Positions 1 through 5,830 of a DNA stretch of 22,266 nucleotides are shown piece by piece. Source of the stretch: CAZNLL01 sp964573885 (GTDB taxonomy: Bacteria > Desulfobacterota > DSM-4660 > Desulfatiglandales > Desulfatiglandaceae); contig CAZNLL010000058.1 in assembly GCA_964573885.1 (NCBI GenBank), positions 1 through 22,266 on the forward strand, in the 5' to 3' direction. A program made the translations under genes and the position numbers. The notes below the pieces were generated by a model. It was not told the DNA's origin and searched no databases. It saw nothing but the letters and a program-made list of their open reading frames with translations. Each line of letters begins with the position of its first letter. Position 1 is the first letter of the stretch.

Positions 1-55
1 ATTTTAAAGGGGCCCAAAGGCCCCTCAAAAATTTCTGGCTCCCCGGGACGGACTC
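1..55 (-). repeat. Left copy of 55-bp direct repeat (tRNA-Asn 3' end plus terminator)
   Basis: These 55 bases are identical to 429-483 (55 of 55), and the match may continue left of the window. Bases 36-55 equal the last 20 nt of the tRNA-Asn gene, from within the T-loop to CCA. Bases 8-25 carry the same GC hairpin that ends the intact tRNA. The rest of a tRNA is absent here, so this is a detached tRNA 3' end, as left by site-specific insertion into a tRNA gene. Confidence 0.9.
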
Positions 56-83
56 CCTTCGGCTCCGCTCAGGGTAAACTCAC
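45..83. repeat. Short repeat phrase, copy A (3' of GIY-YIG gene)
   Basis: It begins with GGGACGGACT and continues as CCTTCGGC...CTCAGG...CTCAC. It resembles 349-396 in the same orientation, apart from a short insertion there. It overlaps the left 55-bp repeat and contains the stop codon of the GIY-YIG gene. The pattern resembles short intergenic repeats of many environmental genomes; that comparison is from memory. Confidence 0.6.
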
Positions 84-304
84 TTTTGTTGGGAGGCCGG
101 GTTCTTGATCAAGGCTAACTTTTTCCTCCTTGTCCAACCTTTAATTTGCCTTTCTCTTTTGGCTGCCTCTGTTTTTGAGACGGGGCCCTCTGAATAAGCT
201 GGGGTAGGTTTGCCATGCTGACGCATACGGTTGTCTAGGTCAGTGGTAATCCCAGTATAGAATTTTCCGCTCCTTTCAGTGATATAAACGTACCAGTTGT
301 CCAT
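80..304 (-). CDS. Small GIY-YIG nuclease-domain protein (74 aa, internally shortened)
   Basis: The product resembles the single-domain GIY-YIG (YhbQ/UPF0213-like) family. Visible family residues are WYVYI at 4-8, YTGIT at 16-20 (the GIY-YIG core), an arginine in NRMRQH at 25-30 and the catalytic-type glutamate in KRERQIK at 49-55. Between H30 and Y37, where relatives usually have a glycine/lysine-rich loop and a beta strand, roughly 10-15 residues seem to be missing, so activity is uncertain. The frame is open upstream to 445, but that stretch reads through the tRNA terminator and the repeat phrase, so the ATG at 304 is preferred; its ribosome site is weak. The gene lies between two copies of a tRNA-Asn 3'-end repeat, which suggests a small mobile or homing unit. 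Family call is good; function is inferred. Confidence 0.65.
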   Translation of the reverse strand: MDNWYVYITERSGKFYTGITTDLDNRMRQHGKPTPAYSEGPVSKTEAAKRERQIKGWTRRKKLALIKNPASQQK

Positions 305-348
305 GGCAGTCCAAAGAAAGAATATGGGAGATGAAAGGTTTGGAAAAA

Positions 349-396
349 GGGACGGACTTCCTTCGGCCGCTTCCAGCGGACTCAGGACAAGCTCAC
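349..396. repeat. Short repeat phrase, copy B (5' of GIY-YIG gene)
   Basis: Directly oriented relative of 45-83. It starts with the same ten bases, GGGACGGACT, which also occur in the tRNA-Asn 3' region, and ends CTCAC. It contains an internal short palindrome (CCGCTTCCAGCGG) that copy A lacks. The two copies bracket the GIY-YIG reading frame. Confidence 0.55.
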
Positions 397-428
397 AATC
401 GCTTCTCGCCGAGATCAAGGAGCCAGAA

Positions 429-453
429 ATTTTAAAGGGGCCCAAAGGCCCCT
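429..453 (-). terminator. Rho-independent-like terminator of tRNA-Asn
   Basis: On the minus strand a 7-bp GC-rich stem (AGGGGCC / GGCCCCT, 436-442 with 447-453) with a 4-nt loop is followed by TTTAAAATTT. It begins about 10 nt past the tRNA CCA end. The T tract is interrupted, so strength is uncertain. The same hairpin is duplicated at 8-25. Confidence 0.6.
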
Positions 454-483
454 CAAAAATTTCTGGCTCCCCGGGACGGACTC
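429..483 (-). repeat. Right copy of 55-bp direct repeat, continuous with intact tRNA-Asn
   Basis: Identical to 1-55. Bases 464-483 are the 3' end of the functional tRNA-Asn and 429-453 its terminator. Identity stops at 484, inside the T-loop, a usual crossover place for tRNA-targeting elements. Confidence 0.9.
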
Positions 484-539
484 GAACCGCCGACTAAGTG
501 GTTAACAGCCACCCGCTCTACCAGCTGAGCTACCGGGGA
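464..539 (-). tRNA. tRNA-Asn (anticodon GTT)
   Basis: A 76-nt cloverleaf on the minus strand. The acceptor stem is TCCCCGG/CCGGGGA, the D-arm contains TAGCTCAGCTGGTAGAGC, the anticodon loop is CTGTTAACC with GTT at 506-504, and the T-arm is GGCGG-TTCGAGT-CCGTC. The discriminator is G and CCA is encoded. The 3' 20 nt are duplicated at 36-55. A degenerate second tRNA-Asn lies immediately 5' (630-552). Confidence 0.97.
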
Positions 540-551
540 ATATCATAAAAA

Positions 552-630
552 CCCGACTAAGGGGTTAATCCCGCTTTCAGCGGGACTCTACCAGGCCCGC
601 CACCAGGCGGGACTGCCGCAGAATATCATA
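552..630 (-). pseudogene. Degenerate tRNA-Asn relic interrupted by two GC hairpins
   Basis: Read on the minus strand, three blocks of the intact tRNA region recur in order: TATGATATTC just before the 5' end, CTGGTAGAG of the D-arm, and TTAACC(C)CTTAGTCGG of the anticodon arm (one mismatch). Between them sit two short palindromes, CCCGCC-ACCA-GGCGGG (596-611) and CCCGCT-TTC-AGCGGG (570-584), each followed by ACT on the plus strand. The T-arm and 3' acceptor are lost. It reads as a tandem tRNA-Asn duplicate disrupted by palindromic sequence. Confidence 0.6.
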
Positions 631-646
631 AGAAGCTAAGATGATA

Positions 647-675
647 TTTTTATCAAAATTGACTATAGGGGTCAA
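647..675 (-). promoter_or_regulatory. Possible sigma70 promoter for the tRNA-Asn locus
   Basis: On the minus strand TTGACC (675-670) is followed after 17 nt by TAAAAA (652-647). It lies upstream of the tRNA relic and the intact tRNA. The -10 is a weak match (4 of 6), so this is tentative. Confidence 0.3.
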
Positions 676-702
676 CACAAATCACGGCCGGCCCCATTGA
701 CC

Positions 703-731
703 TTGACAGGGGCCAAGATTCCCTCTATGTA
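703..731 (+). promoter_or_regulatory. Predicted sigma70 promoter for selB
   Basis: A perfect TTGACA at 703-708, a 17-nt spacer and TATGTA at 726-731 (4 of 6) predict a start near 738, giving a leader of about 37 nt before the selB ATG. The AAGGA ribosome site follows at about 762-766. Confidence 0.5.
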
Positions 732-774
732 ATGATTTGATAAGCATTTATCGGAACATTCAAGGATTTTTTCA

Positions 775-2679
775 ATGAAACAAATAGTTTTAGGCACTGC
801 CGGCCATATCGACCACGGCAAGACATCCCTTATCAAGGCCCTTACCGGCACGGACACGGACCGGCTTAAAGAGGAAAAGGAACGGGGCATTACCATTGAA
901 CTCGGGTTCGCCCACCTGGAACTCCCCGGCGGCATGCTGCTCGGGATTGTGGACGTCCCCGGTCACGAGAAATTCGTCAAAAACATGGTGGCAGGGGCCA
1001 CCGGCATTGATATGGTCCTTCTGGTCATCGCCGCGGACGAGGGCATTATGCCCCAGACCCGGGAACACCTGGAGGTGTGTGAGCTCTTAAAGATCCGTCA
1101 CGGGCTCGTGGTCCTGACCAAGATCGATATGGTGGAACCCGACTGGATGGAACTGGTGAGAGAGGACGTGACCGACTATCTCTCCGAGACCTTTCTGGCG
1201 GACGCCCCTGTCTTTGAGGTGTCTTCGCTGACCGGTGAAGGCCTCAAGGACCTGGTGGGCGGCCTTGGCGATCTGGCCCAAAAGATCCCCAAGAAAGAAA
1301 TGGGCCACGTGTTTCGCCTCCCCGTGGACCGGGTCTTTACCATTCGCGGTTTCGGTACGGTCATCACAGGGACCACCATCTCCGGGCACATCCACTCCGG
1401 CGAGGAAGTCACCATCTATCCTCAGGAAGTCAATGCCCGGATCCGCGGCATCCAGGTCCACAACAGGGAGGTCCAGGAGGTGAACGCCGGCCTCAGGACG
1501 GCCGTCAACCTCCAGGGGTTGGAGAGGAGCATGATCCAGAGAGGAGACATCCTGGCCACCAAGGGACTGCTCCGGCCCACCTATATGGTGGATGTGTCCC
1601 TGGAACTCCTGGCCAGCGCTCCCCGGAAGCTCAAAAACCGGACCAAGGCCCGTTTTCATACCGGCACCTCAGAGATCATCTCCACGGTAATCCTCCTGGA
1701 CCGGGACGAGCTCAAGCCCGGGGATCGCTGTTACGCCCAGATCAGGCTGGAAGAGCCCACCACGGTGCTCAAGAAAGACCGCTACGTCCTGAGGAGTTAC
1801 TCCCCGGTACGGACCATCGGGGGCGGTCAAATACTCAATGCCTTGCCCAACAAGAAGAAGCGCTTTTCAGGGCAGACCCTTCGGGACATGGAGCTGCTCC
1901 ACAAGGATGAGATCAATGACATCATTGAGTTATTCGTAGCTTCCACCCGCTTTCAGGGCCTGGAAGAAAAGGACCTCTCCTTCTTGACGGACCGGAGCCA
2001 AAAGGCCCTGGCCGACCCCCTCCAGGCCCTTAAGGCCCAAAAAAGGATCATCCAATATGACAAGGAAAAGGGCGCCCTCATCCATGCGGATTTTCTCAAG
2101 AAGGCGAGGGATGAAATCGTGGAGACCGTCTCCCGCTACCACAGGGACTTTCCCCTCAGGACCGGCCTGGTCAAGGAGGAGCTTCGCTCGCGCACCAAGA
2201 GGACCCATAACCCCAAGCTCTTTCACTACCTGGTGAATCAACTCACCCGGGAGGGGGCCATTGTCCAAGAAAAGGAGGCGGTCCGTCTCAAGGAACACAA
2301 GGTGACCCTGGCCCAGGATCAGGAAAAGACCCGGCAGGAGCTGGAAAAGATCTACCTCAAAAGCGGTCTCCAGCCTCCCTATTTCAAGGAGATCAAAGAT
2401 AAATTTCAGGGAAACACGGCTGCCGAGGTGCTGGGGGTCCTGGTAAAAGAAGGGGTGCTGGTCAAGATCAAGGAAGACCTCTATTTCCATCGCCGGTCCA
2501 TAGAGGACCTGGGAAAAAGGCTCGTGGCCTTTCTCAAGGAAAAGGACCAAATCACCACCCCTGAGTTCAAGGACATCACCGGTGTCTCGCGAAAATACAC
2601 CATCCCCCTTATTGAGTACTTTGACCGGAGCCAGGTCACGGTGAGGGTGGGAGACAGCCGGGTGCTCAGGAAAAAGTAG
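775..2679 (+). CDS. selB: Selenocysteine-specific elongation factor SelB
   Basis: SelB is the EF-Tu-like GTPase that delivers selenocysteinyl-tRNA to in-frame UGA codons marked by a SECIS hairpin. The GTP-binding motifs are clear: GHIDHGKT at 10-17 (G1), RGIT at 37-40 (G2), DVPGHEKF at 60-67 (G3) and TKID at 115-118 (G4). Beta-barrel domains follow (about 175-370), and the charged C-terminal 250 residues match the winged-helix repeats that bind SECIS RNA. The length of 634 aa equals that of full-length bacterial SelB proteins. The ATG has an AAGGA site about 9 nt upstream and a predicted promoter. The gene is followed after 12 nt by yqeC, linking general selenocysteine decoding with selenium-dependent hydroxylase maturation. 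selA, selC and selD are not in the window. Confidence 0.97.
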   Translation: MKQIVLGTAGHIDHGKTSLIKALTGTDTDRLKEEKERGITIELGFAHLELPGGMLLGIVDVPGHEKFVKNMVAGATGIDMVLLVIAADEGIMPQTREHLEVCELLKIRHGLVVLTKIDMVEPDWMELVREDVTDYLSETFLADAPVFEVSSLTGEGLKDLVGGLGDLAQKIPKKEMGHVFRLPVDRVFTIRGFGTVITGTTISGHIHSGEEVTIYPQEVNARIRGIQVHNREVQEVNAGLRTAVNLQGLERSMIQRGDILATKGLLRPTYMVDVSLELLASAPRKLKNRTKARFHTGTSEIISTVILLDRDELKPGDRCYAQIRLEEPTTVLKKDRYVLRSYSPVRTIGGGQILNALPNKKKRFSGQTLRDMELLHKDEINDIIELFVASTRFQGLEEKDLSFLTDRSQKALADPLQALKAQKRIIQYDKEKGALIHADFLKKARDEIVETVSRYHRDFPLRTGLVKEELRSRTKRTHNPKLFHYLVNQLTREGAIVQEKEAVRLKEHKVTLAQDQEKTRQELEKIYLKSGLQPPYFKEIKDKFQGNTAAEVLGVLVKEGVLVKIKEDLYFHRRSIEDLGKRLVAFLKEKDQITTPEFKDITGVSRKYTIPLIEYFDRSQVTVRVGDSRVLRKK

Positions 2680-2691
2680 GATGGTCTCCAG

Positions 2692-3516
2692 GTGGTGAAA
2701 GACCCAAGTCAGACCCACTCGAGCAGGGACCGGTCATGGGGGGTTCAAGACCTGCCCGCAGTCCTGGGCCTTGGTCCCAAAGAGCATGTGACCGTGGTGG
2801 GCGGGGGAGGGAAAACCACCCTTGTTTTCACCCTCGGCCAAGTGCTACAACGCGCGGGTAAGCGGGTCATTACAGCCACCACCACCAAGATCCGCCAGGG
2901 AGAGGCGCGGGCAGCACCCCTCACCGTCTTATGCAGGTCCGACCCCGGCTTCAAGGCCCATATCACGGAGGGGCTCCGATCCCGGGGTCATGTCTTTGTG
3001 GGGTACAGTGCGACTCAATCCGGCAAGATTGAAGGCATCGGTCCCGCCCTCGCAGACGCCCTTTTTCAAGACCCGGCGGTGGATTATCTCATCCTGGAGG
3101 GGGACGGCGCGGCCGGCAGGCCCCTCAAGGCCCATGCCGCCCACGAGCCCGTGATCCCTTCCTCCACCACGGTGGTGATCGCCCTAGCCGGCCTGGAGGC
3201 CACGGGCCGGCCCCTTGACCCGGTCCTGGTATTCCGGCCCGGGCCGTTTGAAGAGATTACCGGCGTCAGACCGGGAGAAGTGCTTACCCCGGGGGCCCTG
3301 TGCAGGCTCTTTCACGCGCCCCGGGGGCTGTTCAAAAACACGCCGCCTTCGGCGAGGAGGGTGGCCTTTCTCAACAAGCTGGATCTTCTCCCGGACCAGA
3401 CCACGGCCCGGCACCTTGCCGGGCTCCTCCTCGGTGAAGCGTCCCCCCCCGTAGACCGGGTTGTGGTGGGCTCCCTGTGGGAGGGGGTCTTTTTCAGACT
3501 CAGGAAAGGGCAATGA
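2692..3516 (+). CDS. yqeC: Selenium-dependent hydroxylase accessory protein YqeC
   Basis: YqeC proteins are P-loop proteins that co-occur with SelD and selenium-dependent molybdenum hydroxylases; their precise activity is not established. Here the Walker A is GGGGKTT at 37-43, TTTKI follows at 63-67, LEGDGAAGRPLKAH lies at 135-148, the HEPVIP block at 151-156, and an NKLD GTPase-like specificity motif at 228-231. The length of 274 aa is normal to slightly long. The start used is GTG at 2692; the first ~30 residues are poorly conserved in character and the ribosome site is weak, so the true start could be slightly later. The stop overlaps the next gene's ATG (ATGA), indicating translational coupling to the xdhC-like gene. 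Confidence 0.88.
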   Translation: MVKDPSQTHSSRDRSWGVQDLPAVLGLGPKEHVTVVGGGGKTTLVFTLGQVLQRAGKRVITATTTKIRQGEARAAPLTVLCRSDPGFKAHITEGLRSRGHVFVGYSATQSGKIEGIGPALADALFQDPAVDYLILEGDGAAGRPLKAHAAHEPVIPSSTTVVIALAGLEATGRPLDPVLVFRPGPFEEITGVRPGEVLTPGALCRLFHAPRGLFKNTPPSARRVAFLNKLDLLPDQTTARHLAGLLLGEASPPVDRVVVGSLWEGVFFRLRKGQ

Positions 3517-4580
3517 AGGCCATTTATACACAAATCTCACGACTCTTTGAGGAAGGGCGCCCCTCGGTCCTTGCCACCATCATCAAACAGGCAGGGCCTT
3601 CCCCCCGGGGTATCGGAACCAAGTGTCTCATCATGGATGACGACTCCCTCATGGGTACCATAGGGGGCGGCCCTCTGGAATCAAGGGCCGTTGAAGAGGC
3701 CCGCATGGTCCGCCGAAAGGGCCTCCCCTCCCGCCTCTATTTCTCCCTTGAAGGCCCTGATGTGGCGGAAACGGACATGCTCTGCGGCGGCCGGGTGGAG
3801 GTGTTTTTGGAACCGGTTGTCCCGGGAGACCTTACCCATCTTTCTATCTTCCAAAAGGCGGCCAGGATCATGGACAGGGGCGGCGCGGGCCTCCTCGCCA
3901 CCATCATTGATCAGGACCGGTGGCGGCACGAGGTAACCCCAAAGATGTTCCTGGAAAAAGGAGGGGAGACCATCGGCTCACTTCTGGAGGACCAGGTTAT
4001 TGAGCATGCCCTTTTTGAGAAGGCCGGGGAGATGCTGAACCAAAAGCTTCCCGCCCTCCTCTCCCTGAAAGACACCCAGGGGGAGCCGGTGGAGGTCTTT
4101 GTGGAGCCCGTGGTGTCCAAACCTGTGCTCTATGTCTTTGGCGGGGGTCATGTATCCAAACAGGTGGTATCCCTGGCGAGCCGGGTGGGATTCCAGGTGG
4201 TGGTCATCGACGACCGGGCCGACTTTGCCCATCCTGCGCGCTTTCCAGAGGCCCTTAAGACCTGTCACCTTCCCTTCGAGGGTGTGATGGATCAGTTGTC
4301 CGTAGATGAATCCTCCTACCTGGTGATCGTCACCAGGGGCCACATGCATGACAAGAACGTCCTCTCCCAGGCCCTGGGGACCCGGGCCAGGTATATCGGC
4401 ATGATCGGGAGCAAGAGAAAGCGGGAAATCATTTATCAGAAACTCAGAGAGGAAGGCTTTACCGACCAGGACCTCTCCAAGGTCCATTCACCCATCGGCC
4501 TTCAAATCGGGGCGGAAACGCCCGAAGAGATTGCGGTGAGCATTGTGGGAGAACTCATCAAGGTCAGGGCCGGGGCATAG
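3513..4580 (+). CDS. XdhC/CoxI-family molybdenum hydroxylase maturation protein
   Basis: XdhC-family proteins bind molybdenum cofactor and help insert a sulfurated cofactor into xanthine dehydrogenase-type hydroxylases. The N-terminal domain shows AGPSPRGIGTK and GTIGGGPLE (residues 23-58) and CGGRVEVFLEPV near 90-101. The C-terminal Rossmann domain begins with VLYVFGGGHVSKQV near 205 and continues with VIDDR, VTRGHMHD, YIGMIGSKRK and ETPEEIAVSI, all family hallmarks. The ATG at 3513 has an AGGAAAGGG ribosome site and overlaps the yqeC stop by ATGA; an upstream in-frame start at 3477 lies inside yqeC and is not needed. The 355-aa length is normal for the two-domain form. Neighbours argue for a selenium-dependent hydroxylase client, but no hydroxylase gene is present here. 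Confidence 0.92.
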   Translation: MKAIYTQISRLFEEGRPSVLATIIKQAGPSPRGIGTKCLIMDDDSLMGTIGGGPLESRAVEEARMVRRKGLPSRLYFSLEGPDVAETDMLCGGRVEVFLEPVVPGDLTHLSIFQKAARIMDRGGAGLLATIIDQDRWRHEVTPKMFLEKGGETIGSLLEDQVIEHALFEKAGEMLNQKLPALLSLKDTQGEPVEVFVEPVVSKPVLYVFGGGHVSKQVVSLASRVGFQVVVIDDRADFAHPARFPEALKTCHLPFEGVMDQLSVDESSYLVIVTRGHMHDKNVLSQALGTRARYIGMIGSKRKREIIYQKLREEGFTDQDLSKVHSPIGLQIGAETPEEIAVSIVGELIKVRAGA

Positions 4581-4599
4581 AAACGGAGGAAGGAGACCC

Positions 4600-5247
4600 A
4601 TGGAAGACCACACCTATCGATTATGGCTCTGGGAAAAGCTGGGGGAGCAGTGCATCCAGAATCTCAAGAAGAACGGCTTTGACGCCCACCTCGTACCCAC
4701 CCTGGAGGAGGCCCGCCGGCTCATCCTGGACATGGTCTCGGGATATGAGAGCTTTGGTTTCGGAGGCTCCAGCACCACCCGGTCCTTGGGGGTCCTGGAG
4801 GCCCTCAAGAACCAGGGAAAAACCCTCTACGATCACTGGCAAAAGGGGCTTTCCAAGGAAGAAGACCTGGAGATCCGCCTGAATCAAGGCCGGTGCGACT
4901 GCTTTTTGTGCAGCGCCAACGCCGTCTCCCTGACCGGAGAGGTGGTCAATGTGGACGGCATCGGGAACCGGACCACGGCCATGACCTTTGGGCCCAAAAA
5001 GGTGGTCATCGTAGCCGGCATGAACAAGGTCACCCCGGATCTGGAATCGGCCCTCAGGCGCGTGAGGGAGGTTGCCGCACCCATGAGGGCCAAGAGCCTC
5101 TCCATGGAGACGCCCTGTGCGGAAACCGGAGTGTGCAACGACTGCAACGCCCCTCAGCGGATCTGCCGGGTCACCACCATCCTTCACCGCAAGCCGTCCC
5201 TGACAGAGATCTCCTTGGTACTCGTCAAGCAGGTCCTGGGCTTATGA
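4600..5247 (+). CDS. LUD-domain protein (LutC/YkgG-related, DUF162)
   Basis: The LUD domain is found in LutB/LutC of L-lactate oxidation and in many stand-alone anaerobe proteins. Family segments are FGFGGSSTTRSLG (52-64), the central LTGEVVNVDGIGNRTTAM block (111-128) and FGPKKVVIVAGMNKV (130-144). Unusual for LutC, seven cysteines form two clusters, CxCx2C at 99-104 and Cx5Cx2Cx6C at 173-189, which suggests a metal or Fe-S site (inference). The ATG at 4600 has a strong GGAGGAAGGA site, 19 nt after the xdhC-like stop, so it is probably the last gene of the selB operon. No LutA or LutB neighbour is present, so a role in lactate use is not supported by context. Its stop is only 6 nt from the convergent macrodomain gene. 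Confidence 0.85.
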   Translation: MEDHTYRLWLWEKLGEQCIQNLKKNGFDAHLVPTLEEARRLILDMVSGYESFGFGGSSTTRSLGVLEALKNQGKTLYDHWQKGLSKEEDLEIRLNQGRCDCFLCSANAVSLTGEVVNVDGIGNRTTAMTFGPKKVVIVAGMNKVTPDLESALRRVREVAAPMRAKSLSMETPCAETGVCNDCNAPQRICRVTTILHRKPSLTEISLVLVKQVLGL

Positions 5248-5253
5248 GCGGGC

Positions 5254-5775
5254 TCACCCGAATATCCGGGCGAAGGTCTCCTGGTAGGTCTTGAGCACCT
5301 GGCTGCCGAAGCAGACAAAGACCACCGCCTCCGTGCCCCCGTCCGTCTCAAGGAAGCGCCTTGTCTCTTCCAGAGCAATCTCTGTGGCCCGTTCCAGGGG
5401 AAAGCCATAGGCCCCTGTACTGATGGAGGGGAAGGCCATGGTCTTGGCCCCCTTTCCCAGGGCGGCCTTGAAGCAATTCCTGTAACAACCGGCCAGCAAG
5501 GCCTCCTCATTGTGATTTCCCCCCTTCCAAATGGGCCCCACCGTGTGGATCACCCATTTGGCCGGCAGGCGGTAGCCTTTGCTCACCCTGGCCTCCCCTG
5601 TGGGACATCCGCCGATCCGGCGCGTCTCCTCCAAAAGTTCGGGACCTGCGGCCCGGTGTATGGCGCCGTCCACGCCGCCCCCTCCCAAAAGCGATGTATT
5701 GGCCGCATTGACAATGGCGTCCACTTCCTGCTTGGTAATATCCCCTTCCACAATCTTAACCCTTTCTTTTGTCAT
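5254..5775 (-). CDS. Macrodomain protein (ADP-ribose-binding, YmdB-like)
   Basis: The protein matches macrodomains that hydrolyse O-acetyl-ADP-ribose or remove ADP-ribose from proteins. Motifs are GDITKQEVDAIVNAAN (11-26), GGGGVDGAIHRAAG (31-44), GGCPTGEA (55-62), IHTVGPIW (76-83) and PSISTGAYGFP (116-126), which form the ADP-ribose pocket. The 173-aa length is typical of the YmdB/MacroD type. The ATG at 5775 is preceded by a GGGGGAGAGGG ribosome site. It lies 55 nt downstream of the lipase-like gene on the same strand and is probably co-transcribed with it. No ADP-ribosyltransferase is visible nearby. Confidence 0.95.
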   Translation of the reverse strand: MTKERVKIVEGDITKQEVDAIVNAANTSLLGGGGVDGAIHRAAGPELLEETRRIGGCPTGEARVSKGYRLPAKWVIHTVGPIWKGGNHNEEALLAGCYRNCFKAALGKGAKTMAFPSISTGAYGFPLERATEIALEETRRFLETDGGTEAVVFVCFGSQVLKTYQETFARIFG

Positions 5776-5830
5776 ACCCTCTCCCCCTTATTTCGCGCCC
5801 AAGGGCAGGGACTGCAGGGGCCGGGGCCCA

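Noticed and set aside
305..445. 47-residue N-terminal extension of the GIY-YIG protein
   Set aside because: It would translate the tRNA terminator hairpin and repeat phrase B; conserved domain residues begin right after the ATG at 304.
297..497. Plus-strand frame of 66 codons across the GIY-YIG upstream region
   Set aside because: It reads through the repeat phrase, the terminator and the antisense of the tRNA 3' end, so it is not a gene.
540..774. Possible selenocysteine tRNA (selC) near selB
   Set aside because: No long extra arm, TCA anticodon or 8-bp acceptor stem was found on either strand; the tRNA-like matches here are to tRNA-Asn.
1930..2718. 262-codon minus-strand frame opposite selB
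   Set aside because: Antisense shadow of selB with no recognisable motif.
775..5247. Selenoprotein gene with in-frame TGA in or near the selB operon
   Set aside because: No reading frame was seen that continues with a conserved domain beyond a TGA; all gene stops fit family lengths. A SECIS search was not run.
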